This document shows positions 6,071 to 13,009 of a stretch of 26,132 nucleotides of DNA, in pieces. The notes under the pieces are model-generated. The model ran no database searches. It was not told where the DNA came from and saw only the letters and a list, made by a program, of their open reading frames with translations. The DNA is from a virus, in the IMG/VR virus record IMGVR_UViG_3300036671_000284, positions 1 through 26,132 of that record. One strand, written 5' to 3'. The position numbers and the translations under genes are program-made. Position 1 is the first letter of the stretch; the number at the start of each line of letters is the position of its first letter.

Positions 6071-6088
6071 TAATTAATGAAACTTTTT

Positions 6089-6164
6089 TGGCCAGTAGCT
6101 CAGTTGGTAGAGCAACGGACTGTTAATCCGTCGGTCGGTGGATCGTGCCCACCCTGGCCAGCCA
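6089..6164 (+). tRNA. tRNA-Asn(GTT)
   Basis: Perfect acceptor TGGCCAG/CTGGCCA, anticodon stem ACGGA/TCCGT with loop CTGTTAA, G73, CCA. Confidence 0.9.
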
Positions 6165-6170
6165 ATCAAT

Positions 6171-6246
6171 ACAGCGTTCGTCTAGAGGCCAAGGACTCCC
6201 GCCTTTCACGTGGGTAACACGGATTCGAATTCCGTACGCTGTACCA
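6171..6246 (+). tRNA. tRNA-Glu(TTC), copy 1
   Basis: Perfect acceptor ACAGCGT/ACGCTGT, anticodon loop CTTTCAC, T-stem ACGGA/TCCGT, CCA. A second, different Glu tRNA is at 23141. Confidence 0.9.
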
Positions 6247-6252
6247 ATCAAT

Positions 6253-6327
6253 ATGTCCTTAGTGTCAACGGCAGCACAGGAGCCTCCAAAACTTCTGGTC
6301 AAGGTTCGAATCCTTGAGGACATGCCA
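6253..6327 (+). tRNA. tRNA-Trp(CCA)
   Basis: Perfect acceptor ATGTCCT/AGGACAT, anticodon loop CTCCAAA, T-stem CAAGG/CCTTG, G73, CCA. The anticodon stem has one mismatch. Confidence 0.87.
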
Positions 6328-6334
6328 AAACAGT

Positions 6335-6412
6335 GTACGGATGCCCGAGTGGCCCAAGGGAACAGTCTGCAAAACTGTAAAACCGTGAGTTCAAATCTCA
6401 CTCCGTACTCCA
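6335..6412 (+). tRNA. tRNA-Cys(GCA)
   Basis: Perfect acceptor GTACGGA/TCCGTAC, anticodon stem ACAGT/ACTGT with loop CTGCAAA, U73 as expected for Cys, CCA. Confidence 0.9.
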
Positions 6413-6463
6413 CTACAAAAGTTATAGATTATGTTATAATTGTATATCAACTGGAAAAGATTA

Positions 6464-7522
6464 ATGGATAAAATTTATTGTAAAGCACCGTGGGTAAGTG
6501 TTAGCTACATGCCAGGCGGCAAATACGCACCCTGTTGCGCATGGGGAGGGGATTTGTTTGACAGCCAAGAAGAAATGACCAACTCAGTTGGTGGTGCATT
6601 TCTGCGTGGAGAAGTGCCTCGTGAATGTGGCAATGCATGCAAGCCGGATCAGACAAGCTGGCGAACACAGTTTGATGATTTTGAGACCAATTTTGATACT
6701 CATCAGATTCAACTTTTAGATTTTCGCAACAATAATCTTTGCAATTTAAAATGCAGATCATGTGGACCGGCATTCAGCACCAGCTGGTCTAGTGAAGCCA
6801 AGTTGACAGACATCAGTTTGTATGATCCAATCAACCTGTTGGACATGGATTTGAGCCGTTGTAAGGAAGTGTATTTTGCCGGAGGTGAACCGTTGTTGAA
6901 CCCGCAACACTACGAAGTTCTTGAAAAACTAATTGAACAAAATATCGATCCTGTACTAATGTACAGTACCAACATGACAGTAATGGAGTCACGAGGGAAA
7001 ACTGTACGTGATCTCTGGCCTGCGTTTAGTAGAATCAATGTGAATGCCAGCATAGATGCTGTTGGGAAATATGCAGGTATTGTTCGTAGTGGTAGTGATT
7101 GGGAGAAAATTGAAAAAAACTTAGAATGGATGCGTTCTCAACCAAATATCGTATTTCGTGTTGCACCAGTACTCAGTGCAATCAATATCTGGTGGTTGCC
7201 TGATTTATTGCAACAGTTTAGTTGGATGCAGACAGACCAATTTCAACCTGTATTAGCTAATATTGGTAGCCCACTGGGATTAAGTGTTATTCCCATGCAG
7301 TATCGTGCTGCGTTAATTGATACCCTCGAAAGCAGCAAATTTAAAAATCATGCAAATATGGTAGCAGCTATAACAGTGTTGCGCACAACAGATCACAGCA
7401 ATCAATGGTATCGTTTCTTGACTCAACAACTAATACAGGACAATTACAGGAATGAACAGTGGTTTGATAACTTACCCATCAAACATGCTGTATATAAAGA
7501 AAGTCTGATTAACTACTCATGA
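6464..7522 (+). CDS. radical SAM protein with N-terminal Cys-rich segment
   Basis: 352 residues. The core has the 4Fe-4S/SAM motif CNLKCRSC (Cys 93, 97, 100) and FAGGEPLL (138-145). The N-terminus carries extra cysteines (C6, C24, C25, C55, C59), typical of twitch/SPASM-type radical SAM proteins with an auxiliary cluster. Such phage proteins are often placed near tRNAs or metabolism genes; the substrate is unknown, and peptide, tRNA or queuosine-type chemistry cannot be told apart here. ATG 6464 is preferred, with GGAAAAG upstream and TATAAT at 6435-6440. Confidence 0.85.
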   Translation: MDKIYCKAPWVSVSYMPGGKYAPCCAWGGDLFDSQEEMTNSVGGAFLRGEVPRECGNACKPDQTSWRTQFDDFETNFDTHQIQLLDFRNNNLCNLKCRSCGPAFSTSWSSEAKLTDISLYDPINLLDMDLSRCKEVYFAGGEPLLNPQHYEVLEKLIEQNIDPVLMYSTNMTVMESRGKTVRDLWPAFSRINVNASIDAVGKYAGIVRSGSDWEKIEKNLEWMRSQPNIVFRVAPVLSAINIWWLPDLLQQFSWMQTDQFQPVLANIGSPLGLSVIPMQYRAALIDTLESSKFKNHANMVAAITVLRTTDHSNQWYRFLTQQLIQDNYRNEQWFDNLPIKHAVYKESLINYS

Positions 7523-7543
7523 GTAATCAGCATCAACCATACA

Positions 7544-7625
7544 AGTAAAGGAAGGCCAAGCCAACTGGAGATGGCATCTGTCTTGAAAACAGCCGAGTGT
7601 TAATAGCGCCTTTAGAGTTCGACTC
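7544..7625 (+). repeat. 82-nt direct repeat, copy 2
   Basis: Copy of 4862-4943; divergence begins within the T-arm of the tRNA. Confidence 0.9.
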
Positions 7626-7640
7626 CCACCTGTTCCGCCA
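7550..7640 (+). pseudogene. chimeric tRNA-Ser: Ser(TGA) body with Ser(GCT)-like 3' end
   Basis: Identical to tRNA-Ser(TGA) at 4868 until GACTC, then CCACCTGTTCCGCCA. Its last 14 nt equal the end of tRNA-Ser(GCT) at 23222. The acceptor GGAAGGC/CTGTTCC keeps only the outer four pairs plus a G-U, and the T-stem TAGAG/CCCAC is broken. Probably non-functional, although it gains an encoded CCA. Confidence 0.8.
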
Positions 7641-7646
7641 AGTAAT

Positions 7647-7721
7647 ACCAGATTAGCTCAGTGGTAGAGCAGCAGACCGATAATCTGTTGGTCACTGGTT
7701 CAAATCCAGTATCTGGTACCA
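7647..7721 (+). tRNA. tRNA-Ile(GAT)
   Basis: Perfect acceptor ACCAGAT/ATCTGGT, anticodon stem GCAGA/TCTGT, loop CCGATAA giving GAT. Position 33 is C, whereas nearly all tRNAs have U33. T-stem ACTGG/CCAGT, CCA. Confidence 0.87.
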
Positions 7722-7734
7722 TTTTTAATTTTAC

Positions 7735-7818
7735 ACAAGTGTGGTGAAACGGTATACACGCTGGTCTTAGAAACCAGTGCCGAAAGGCGTGAGAGTTCAA
7801 ATCTCTCCACTTGTACCA
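7735..7818 (+). tRNA. tRNA-Leu(TAG)
   Basis: Perfect acceptor ACAAGTG/CACTTGT, anticodon stem CTGGT/ACCAG with loop CTTAGAA, class II variable arm (GCC/GGC), A73, CCA. Confidence 0.9.
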
Positions 7819-7824
7819 ATCGTT

Positions 7825-7899
7825 GCCTCGTTAGCTCAGTGGTAGAGCAGTGCCTTTACACGGCGAAGGTCGGCAGTTCGAAACTGTCACGAGGTACCA
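7825..7899 (+). tRNA. tRNA-Val(TAC)
   Basis: Acceptor GCCTCGT/ACGAGGT (G-U at 1-72), anticodon loop TTTACAC, T-loop TTCGAAA, A73, CCA. Confidence 0.88.
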
Positions 7900-7907
7900 T
7901 TTTCTGG

Positions 7908-7936
7908 TTGACGCAAAAATCAATCTTTTGTATAAT
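7908..7936 (+). promoter_or_regulatory. sigma70-type promoter
   Basis: TTGACG (7908-7913), 17 nt, TATAAT (7931-7936), directly after tRNA-Val and upstream of the 96-residue gene. Confidence 0.8.
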
Positions 7937-7961
7937 ATATTTTTACATAGGAGATTGTGCC

Positions 7962-8252
7962 ATGCAAGCATGTAACTACATCAGCAAGTACAACATCAGC
8001 AACAAGTCCACAGGCTTCAGCACATACGATCGTATAAAAGCCACAGAAAAATGGCTGGAGTATGCTTTGGACATTGTAGATATGCAAGATGCCATGATGC
8101 GTTCGCTAGACTTTGATCAAAAATATCAACTGGCACAGGCGTTGGTTGTTGTGGAACGCAAAAAAGCCTACATGTACAATCACAAAAACTTTGATTCTAA
8201 ACGTGCGTTCACACTGTTTAGTGCAGTTAAAAACTGTAAAAAAACAGTTTAA
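7962..8252 (+). CDS. hypothetical protein, 96 aa
   Basis: ATG at 7962 follows TAGGAGATT and a consensus promoter. The protein is helical, with basic and aromatic residues (WLEYALDIVDMQDAMM; VVERKKAYMYNHKNF). Not recognised. It heads a short unit with the next basic protein and tRNA-Lys. Confidence 0.75.
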   Translation: MQACNYISKYNISNKSTGFSTYDRIKATEKWLEYALDIVDMQDAMMRSLDFDQKYQLAQALVVVERKKAYMYNHKNFDSKRAFTLFSAVKNCKKTV

Positions 8253-8269
8253 TTTAAAGGAGTAGTAAA

Positions 8270-8416
8270 ATGAAGTCAAAACTGATCGTACCCCGACGTA
8301 ATCCCTTCGTCAGTCTGGTACTTAAAAAAACAGGGGCAGGTAGTCATCGTAAGAGTAACAAGGCAGCACGTAAAGAAGTAAAGCAACGTCAATGGGAGAG
8401 TAGCTCAATTTGGTAG
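8270..8416 (+). CDS. small basic phage protein, 48 aa, overlapping tRNA-Lys
   Basis: Strong AAAGGAG 10 nt upstream. Sequence begins MKSKLIVPRRNPFVSLVLKK, then GAGSHRKSNKAARKE. The RNPFV...HRKSNKAxR pattern is, to my recollection, common among small conserved phage proteins of unknown role. The last seven residues and the stop are encoded inside the tRNA-Lys gene (from 8394), so the coding end is constrained by the tRNA. Confidence 0.65.
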   Translation: MKSKLIVPRRNPFVSLVLKKTGAGSHRKSNKAARKEVKQRQWESSSIW

Positions 8417-8470
8417 AGCAAGAAACTTTTAATTTCGAGGCTGTGGGATCGTGCCCCATCTCTCCTACCA
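8394..8470 (+). tRNA. tRNA-Lys(TTT)
   Basis: Acceptor GGGAGAG/CTCTCCT (G-U at 1-72), anticodon loop CTTTTAA, T-arm GTGGG/CCCCA region with loop ATCGTGC, A73, CCA. The CCA also forms the first three bases of the long hairpin that follows. Confidence 0.87.
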
Positions 8471-8545
8471 TATTAAAGCACACTCTTTAAGGTCTTGGTC
8501 GTTACCAGCGTAGCAAAAACGGCGACAGAGTGTGCTTTAATATGG
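8468..8545 (+). ncRNA. CCA-anchored hairpin element (19 bp, perfect)
   Basis: Arms 8468-8486 (CCATATTAAAGCACACTCT) and 8527-8545 are perfect reverse complements, with a 40-nt loop. The 5' arm begins with the CCA of tRNA-Lys. Related arms occur at 16862, 17113, 17213, 17465 and 24302. Confidence 0.75.
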
Positions 8546-8618
8546 TAATGAAGGTATCGTATGTCCGCTGTGCCGTCGGAGCCCGAGAGCGATACTATAA
8601 ACGGCATTGCCATAGTAT
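8546..8618 (+). ncRNA. second structured segment before tRNA-Met
   Basis: GTATCGT pairs with GCGATAC (one G-U) around a GC-rich loop, and ATACTAT pairs with ATAGTAT just before tRNA-Met. These pairings share bases and would be alternatives. No coding frame. Confidence 0.35.
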
Positions 8619-8693
8619 GGTAGAATAGCATAATGGTAGTGCGCCAGATTCATATTCTGTAAAGTGAAAGTTCAACTCTTTCTTCTACCACCA
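8619..8693 (+). tRNA. tRNA-Met(CAT), second
   Basis: Perfect acceptor GGTAGAA/TTCTACC, anticodon loop TTCATAT, T-stem GAAAG/CTTTC, A73, CCA. Different from the CAT tRNA at 3277, so one may serve as the lysidine-type Ile tRNA. Confidence 0.87.
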
Positions 8694-8699
8694 ATCAGT

Positions 8700-8773
8700 T
8701 GGCTCATAGTGTAATGGTAGCACTATAGATTTTGATTCTATCAGTCAAGGTTCGAACCCTTGTGAGCCTGCCA
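8700..8773 (+). tRNA. tRNA-Gln(TTG)
   Basis: Acceptor TGGCTCA/TGAGCCT with an unpaired U1-U72, G73 as in bacterial Gln tRNAs, anticodon loop TTTTGAT, T-stem CAAGG/CCTTG, CCA. Confidence 0.88.
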
Positions 8774-8783
8774 ATCACATCAA

Positions 8784-8860
8784 CCGCCCTTAACTCAGCT
8801 GGACAGAGTGCTTGTCTTCGAAACAAGAAGCCGTAGGTTCGAATCCTGCAGGGCGGACCA
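8784..8860 (+). tRNA. tRNA-Arg(TCG)
   Basis: Perfect acceptor CCGCCCT/AGGGCGG, anticodon stem CTTGT/ACAAG with loop CTTCGAA, CCA. Reads CGN codons and complements tRNA-Arg(TCT). Confidence 0.9.
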
Positions 8861-8916
8861 ATGTATCAATACTGCATAGTTATTATATAAATAATATCGA
8901 GAGGCAGGAAAAATAC

Positions 8917-9579
8917 ATGAACATAACAGAAATTGTCAACATACCCAAGATTAAAGGCGGCAAGGCAGCGTTGAACACTGCAACATTTGACCCATCAAAA
9001 CTAATACCGTTACCAGGCGGCAGCGGCTTTTGGTATACTACAACTGCCACCTCAGTTAGGATAATTGACTCTGGCAAAACTAAAGTAGTTGCTAAATTAG
9101 ACCTGGCAAAACCCAAACGGTTTGTTCCTGATATAGATGCAGTTTCTGTAGAATACATCACAGTGGATGAAGATTTTCGTGGGCAAGGACTAGCCAGATC
9201 ACTTTACGGCATAGTACTGACAATCATGAAGAAAACATTGGTTGCAGGATCATTGCAGACTAGAGACGGAAAGCGCAACTGGAACAGCATAGCACAAATA
9301 CCCGGAGTAGTGGTCAAAGGTTACACAGGTATTACCGCTCAAGCCATGACAAGCAACAACAAAAAGAATTTTGACTGGCTAGCAGACGAACTTATGAAAA
9401 TGGGCGGCGACTATATTGGAAAAAGTCGAAGTTGGTACTACTGGGCATTTGATGTTGTGCCAGGCACTAACAGATTATCTCCAGCAGTTTCAACGTATTT
9501 TAGTAAAATATACCACGACGACGAGTGGTGGTCGTCACACAGTACAAATGTAGGTTTATATGCAGTCTGGGAAAGATAG
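8917..9579 (+). CDS. GNAT-like acetyltransferase domain protein
   Basis: 220 residues. VEYITVDEDFRGQGLARSLYGIVL (about 76-99) matches strand 4 and the acetyl-CoA-binding R-G-x-G-L/A loop of GNAT acetyltransferases. The C-terminal half (Trp/Tyr-rich) is not recognised. Substrate unknown. ATG 8917 follows GAGGCAGG; an upstream in-frame ATG lies inside tRNA-Arg and is rejected. Confidence 0.65.
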   Translation: MNITEIVNIPKIKGGKAALNTATFDPSKLIPLPGGSGFWYTTTATSVRIIDSGKTKVVAKLDLAKPKRFVPDIDAVSVEYITVDEDFRGQGLARSLYGIVLTIMKKTLVAGSLQTRDGKRNWNSIAQIPGVVVKGYTGITAQAMTSNNKKNFDWLADELMKMGGDYIGKSRSWYYWAFDVVPGTNRLSPAVSTYFSKIYHDDEWWSSHSTNVGLYAVWER

Positions 9580-9600
9580 TGCAGTAATAAGTTCAACATA

Positions 9601-9625
9601 AATGCGCTGTCAGGCGCATTTTCAT
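9601..9625 (+). terminator. terminator after the GNAT gene
   Basis: AATGCGC (9601-9607) and GCGCATT (9614-9620) with a 6-nt loop, followed by TTC and ATT. Confidence 0.65.
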
Positions 9626-9632
9626 TATCAAT

Positions 9633-9707
9633 GGTGTCTTTGGTGTAATGGTAGCACCCAATCCTGTGAAGATTGTAGCATGAGATCGAAACTCATAAGG
9701 CACCCCA
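9633..9707 (+). tRNA. tRNA-His(GTG)
   Basis: Has the histidine hallmarks G-1 (9633) opposite C73 (9704). Acceptor GTGTCTT/AAGGCAC, anticodon stem CAATC/GATTG with loop CTGTGAA, T-stem ATGAG/CTCAT, CCA. Confidence 0.92.
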
Positions 9708-9726
9708 TGATCAAGTAATTGCACGA

Positions 9727-9765
9727 AATCCCACTGTTGTTTCACTGCAACAGTGGGATTTTTTT
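9727..9765 (+). terminator. strong rho-independent terminator
   Basis: AATCCCACTGTTG (9727-9739) pairs perfectly with CAACAGTGGGATT (9748-9760), followed by T7. It ends the tRNA-His unit; the T-run merges into the next promoter. Confidence 0.9.
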
Positions 9766-9768
9766 GAC

Positions 9769-9797
9769 TTGACTTTTCAGCAAACTTCCAATACAAT
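9769..9797 (+). promoter_or_regulatory. sigma70-type promoter
   Basis: TTGACT (9769-9774), 17 nt, TACAAT (9792-9797). A second TTGACT at 9764 is off by 5 nt. Start of the long small-gene block. Confidence 0.75.
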
Positions 9798-9832
9798 AGC
9801 TATATTGAAACACTAATTAAGTAGAGACAGAA

Positions 9833-10051
9833 ATGAAAACAAAACTCAAAAGACTAGATGTCGTGCGTACACAATTTGGTACGGTGTGTGTTGTTTCTGC
9901 AGTTTCAGGTGGTAGGGTCAGCCTGGAACTTCCAGACGGTAGCTTTCAGAAAGCTGCATGGTACGAGCCGGAAGAGTTGACTTTGATTGGCAACATAACA
10001 CAGCTAGTCAACTCCCATGAACACAGTGTACTTGACATGAAGGTTGGTTAA
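9833..10051 (+). CDS. hypothetical protein, 72 aa
   Basis: Small beta protein: LKRLDVVRTQFGTVCVVSAV, then GGRVSLELPDGSFQKAAWYEPEEL. This layout resembles the short SH3-like beta proteins found often in phages. First gene after the promoter at 9769; GTAGAGACAG precedes the ATG. Confidence 0.75.
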   Translation: MKTKLKRLDVVRTQFGTVCVVSAVSGGRVSLELPDGSFQKAAWYEPEELTLIGNITQLVNSHEHSVLDMKVG

Positions 10052-10055
10052 CCAA

Positions 10056-10211
10056 ATGAAAGAAATCATCTTGACAGCACTATATGTGGCCATGCCCATC
10101 AGTGTCATGAGCATGGCTGCATTCTTGATATATTGTCAATCTCCTGGGTGGGGATGGTTCTTGGCAGTTGCTGCAGTGTATGTACTGTCTGTAAAATGGT
10201 CAATAAAGTAA
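10056..10211 (+). CDS. small membrane protein, 51 aa
   Basis: MKEIILTALYVAMPISVMSM starts the first hydrophobic segment; a second (WGWFLAVAAVYVLSV) follows a GW-rich turn. Two predicted spans and a basic tail. Starts 4 nt after the preceding stop. Possibly a membrane effector; no family recognised. Confidence 0.6.
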   Translation: MKEIILTALYVAMPISVMSMAAFLIYCQSPGWGWFLAVAAVYVLSVKWSIK

Positions 10212-10245
10212 CACATGATAACCACAACTGTAAAGGCATAATACC

Positions 10246-10605
10246 ATGATAAACAAAATTAAATTGACTAGGTCGACGATTTTTAAATTGAACGAAATCG
10301 TGGATCATTTTTACGAGATAAATGACTTCACTGTAATCACAGGCAGTGATTCTGGTGTATCAATCTGTTTTGATCTGTTTCCAGCAGAAACAGAGCTTGA
10401 TGAAGCTGACAAAAAACACAAGGCAGTTCCTATTGATGAAGCCGACAGGATCACTGTGGACACTCTAATTGAATCACGACGGTGTCTACAGAAAGAACTT
10501 GATCATCACAAGAACGGTGGTTGGCTACATGAAGATGATGTTGTTGGTAACAAAGTGTTGATTGACGCGTCCACACAGTTGATTGAATACTACGGTGGCG
10601 AATAG
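10246..10605 (+). CDS. hypothetical protein, 119 aa
   Basis: AAAGG lies upstream of the ATG. N-terminal basic segment, a beta-rich middle, and a His/Gly-rich stretch (DHHKNGGWLHEDD). Not recognised. Confidence 0.75.
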   Translation: MINKIKLTRSTIFKLNEIVDHFYEINDFTVITGSDSGVSICFDLFPAETELDEADKKHKAVPIDEADRITVDTLIESRRCLQKELDHHKNGGWLHEDDVVGNKVLIDASTQLIEYYGGE

Positions 10606-10627
10606 CATATTATAATGGAGCATTAAA

Positions 10628-10855
10628 ATGAACAGAAATAGAATAGAGTATATGGTTATCCCCAAGTTACAAGAAGGTGAACGATGTATTATTCATGTTG
10701 AGGTTGGGGATTTGCCCAGAGAAAAGCAGTTAGAATATATAAAATCAGTAAAAGAAACGTTTGCCAAAATGAATTTAGAACGAAACGACTCTCACCAGTT
10801 TGTAATCGCTCCGATGAAGAATGGTGAAAAAAGTGTTATTACAAATATTATCTGA
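10628..10855 (+). CDS. hypothetical protein, 75 aa
   Basis: GGAG precedes the ATG. Alternating beta and helix (MVIPKLQEGERCIIHVEVGD; LPREKQLEYIKSVKETFAKM). Not recognised. Confidence 0.75.
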   Translation: MNRNRIEYMVIPKLQEGERCIIHVEVGDLPREKQLEYIKSVKETFAKMNLERNDSHQFVIAPMKNGEKSVITNII

Positions 10856-10872
10856 TTGAACGGAATATCGGC

Positions 10873-11574
10873 ATGACAACAAACTTATACATTGATACAG
10901 AGTTCAACGACTTTCGTGGTGAACTCATTAGTATGGCCATAGTCTCTGAACGTGGTGACGAGTTCTATGAGGTTCTAGAATGTAAAGAACCAAGTCCATG
11001 GGTAGCTGAACATGTCATGCCAATTCTGGAAAAAGACTCAGTTGACATGGACTTGTTTCAGTATAGGCTACAGGTATTTCTTGGCCAGTTTCAACGCATT
11101 AATCTGATTGCAGATTGGCCTGAAGATATCAAACACTTTTGTCAATCACTAATTGTTGGCCCAGGAATTACACTGACTCATCCTCCTATCACAATGGAAA
11201 TTAGACGAGATCTCAGTTCAGCACAAAGTAAAGTGCCACACAATGCACTATGGGATGCCATGGCAATCATGGTATCAGATGTTGAAAAAGATGCAGATTA
11301 TGAACAAACCGAAGCCTTGACAAGAATCAGTGAAGGCTATTCATATCAAAGGAGAAATAAAATGAACGTATTGGATACAGTTGGTATAAAAGATGCACGA
11401 GCTATAGAATTTTGTTATGCAACAGAAGTGAACGGAACAACAACAACGCATAAACATTTATTACCATTTTTCAAAGCTGACAACGGTCGTTACATCCTTT
11501 CATTAACAGAGGACGATTTAGGCGACTTGCAATACCTGTTGAACAAGGCCACTTTACCGGCAGAAGCACAATGA
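10873..11574 (+). CDS. DEDDh-type 3'-5' exoribonuclease with extra C-terminal domain
   Basis: 233 residues. YIDTEFN gives D8 and E10, IADWPED gives D81, and PHNALWDAM gives H123 and D128: the four-acid-plus-His pattern of DEDDh nucleases, most like the small Rv2179c-type 3'-5' exoribonucleases. After residue 163 an unrelated 70-residue segment begins at an in-frame ATG (11362) preceded by AAAGGAG, so this segment may also be made as a separate protein, or two genes have been fused by stop loss. Confidence 0.8.
   Translation: MTTNLYIDTEFNDFRGELISMAIVSERGDEFYEVLECKEPSPWVAEHVMPILEKDSVDMDLFQYRLQVFLGQFQRINLIADWPEDIKHFCQSLIVGPGITLTHPPITMEIRRDLSSAQSKVPHNALWDAMAIMVSDVEKDADYEQTEALTRISEGYSYQRRNKMNVLDTVGIKDARAIEFCYATEVNGTTTTHKHLLPFFKADNGRYILSLTEDDLGDLQYLLNKATLPAEAQ
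11349..11364 (+). promoter_or_regulatory. internal ribosome binding site with in-frame ATG
   Basis: AAAGGAG (11348-11354) and ATG (11362-11364) inside the exonuclease gene, same frame. It would yield a 70-residue C-terminal product starting MNVLDTVGIKD. Confidence 0.45.
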
Positions 11575-11657
11575 ATGAAGTAGAATTTGTGGCAGAAGAT
11601 ACTGTAGTAGGTATTGAAACATGGATATCTGAAACCAAAAAAAATACACGATGGTAA
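11571..11657 (+). CDS. very small protein, 28 aa
   Basis: ATG overlaps the TGA of the exonuclease gene (ATGA). Acidic peptide ending NTRW. Translational coupling makes expression plausible, but the length gives little support. Confidence 0.35.
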   Translation: MNEVEFVAEDTVVGIETWISETKKNTRW

Positions 11658-11680
11658 ATTTAAATTATAGGAATTCGGTC

Positions 11681-12238
11681 ATGCCATTTATACAAAACGT
11701 ATCCATGAGTGCAGTAAGGTCGGGACACCATCAAGATCCTGGCAACAATGCAGTGCTGATCCAAATTGTGGATCCTGACACTGATTGGCCGAAAGAACAT
11801 TATGAGTATGATACAATATATCGTTTTAGGTTTTTAGATGCTGAAGTCAAGGATGCAGTTCCGGGCAATCAAAAGATCAATACAGGTCAAGCCAAAAGCA
11901 TAACTGACGCATTGACCACAGCACTAGAATTTGGCCACAATGTGATTGTGCATTGCCATGCTGGAATTTGTCGCTCAGGTGCAGTATGCGAAGTTGGGAT
12001 CATGATGGGGTTTGAGGATACAGGTGTTTTCCGTAGTCCCAATCTAATGGTCAAACATGCGTTAATGAAACAAATGGGATGGCTGTATGATGAGCAGGAG
12101 GAACACAGCTTTAATGGGTACGAAACTACCAACGGAGTTGTAGTTCCTCCACAGCCGGTATCTTGGGAAAACGATAATGAAAAAGTATTTGCTTTGGCTG
12201 CTGCTAGAAAACAACGCAGAGAACAAACAGGTGAATAA
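11681..12238 (+). CDS. Cys-based (dual-specificity/tyrosine-type) phosphatase
   Basis: 185 residues from the ATG at 11681, chosen because TAGGAATTC sits 8 nt upstream; an ATG at 11651 is possible. NVIVHCHAGICRSGAV contains the HC-x5-R-S phosphate-binding loop of protein tyrosine phosphatases and related Cys phosphatases. The expected general-acid Asp may lie upstream (DAEVKDAV). It could act on host phosphoproteins or RNA 5' ends; the substrate cannot be seen. Its TAA overlaps the next ATG. Confidence 0.75.
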   Translation: MPFIQNVSMSAVRSGHHQDPGNNAVLIQIVDPDTDWPKEHYEYDTIYRFRFLDAEVKDAVPGNQKINTGQAKSITDALTTALEFGHNVIVHCHAGICRSGAVCEVGIMMGFEDTGVFRSPNLMVKHALMKQMGWLYDEQEEHSFNGYETTNGVVVPPQPVSWENDNEKVFALAAARKQRREQTGE

Positions 12239-12648
12239 TGGATGTAGTCCAAGTATGGAAGGACTGGCGTGAAAGAAGATTCCTAAAGCAACACAGTTGT
12301 GACACTAGGGAGGAGTACGACCATAAGTACGACCCCGAATATAATCCCAAAGGATACTCCATTCGTGATTATTATCACGGGTATCCATACTTTCATTGTT
12401 TCGACAATATCGATCACTATGCATATCGCATGACATTTGACTGTGGTCCAGGTGGACGCTTCTATGGACTTGACAATATTCGTACATGGATTGCAGAAAA
12501 TTGCCAGAACAAAAGACGAGTTGACTTTTTAAGTGTGACCTGTTACAATAACGAATATGAACAAAACAGTATAACTGGTGAGAATAGAATTTTTATAGCA
12601 TTTCAAGATCAGCAAGATTATTTGTTATTTTTATTGGAGTGGTCATGA
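12238..12648 (+). CDS. Tyr-rich hypothetical protein with C-terminal LLEWS motif
   Basis: 136 residues, starting at a TAATG overlap. The N-terminal half is remarkably rich in Tyr, His and Asp (YDHKYDPEYNPKGYSIRDYY). The C-terminus, IAFQDQQDYLLFLLEWS, belongs to the shared tail family. The next gene overlaps it by 4 nt and carries the same tail. Confidence 0.75.
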   Translation: MDVVQVWKDWRERRFLKQHSCDTREEYDHKYDPEYNPKGYSIRDYYHGYPYFHCFDNIDHYAYRMTFDCGPGGRFYGLDNIRTWIAENCQNKRRVDFLSVTCYNNEYEQNSITGENRIFIAFQDQQDYLLFLLEWS

Positions 12649-12842
12649 TTAACATAGCATTCAGTAAACGACATAGAGATGCCATACATGACATAGGTTT
12701 CTGGTTAGATGTAAATATACCTAATCCACCTTTGCCAGAACCACAGCGATGGGATATAGAATACAGTCAAGATTCCAAGTTGTATGGTATTAGGTTTGCT
12801 GATGATAAAGATGCTACGTTATTTGCATTAAGGTGGTCATAA
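12645..12842 (+). CDS. small protein with C-terminal FALRWS motif
   Basis: 65 residues starting at the ATGA overlap (12645). RWDIEYSQDSKLYGIRFADD and DATLFALRWS align well with the C-terminal half of the 1543 gene. This is the clearest pair in the tail family. Function unknown. Confidence 0.75.
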   Translation: MINIAFSKRHRDAIHDIGFWLDVNIPNPPLPEPQRWDIEYSQDSKLYGIRFADDKDATLFALRWS

Positions 12843-12844
12843 CT

Positions 12845-13009
12845 ATGAGAGCCAATGTACCCAGCTATGAAAAAGACATGCATTATGTTGAAAGTAGACA
12901 TATGAATAAGAAGGAGCAGGCGTTGACAAAGTTTGCCCAATCAATCATCAAAGAGTGCACCGAGGTGGCTCTACGTGAAGATCACAATCTGGAGTGGAAA
13001 AATGAATGA
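12845..13009 (+). CDS. small protein of the FAxxIIxEC family, 54 aa
   Basis: Starts 2 nt after the preceding stop. NKKEQALTKFAQSIIKECTE matches the central helix of the 13002 and 13590 proteins (KFAELIVRECAR, KFANSIIAECIG). It lacks their C-terminal KRHFG part, so it is a short or degenerate paralogue. Overlaps the next gene by 8 nt. Confidence 0.6.
   Translation: MRANVPSYEKDMHYVESRHMNKKEQALTKFAQSIIKECTEVALREDHNLEWKNE

Noticed and set aside
6123-6471. Open frames on both strands over 6123-6471
   Set aside because: They run across tRNA-Asn, Glu, Trp and Cys, which have complete folds; the frames are by-products of tRNA sequence.
8468-8618. Circularly permuted tRNA joined by the hairpin, by analogy with the tmRNA
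   Set aside because: The tRNA-Lys before the hairpin is already complete and the sequence after it does not pair with its acceptor strand.
10608-10616. Promoter at TATAAT 10611
   Set aside because: No -35 box at suitable distance; the gene is close to its upstream neighbour.
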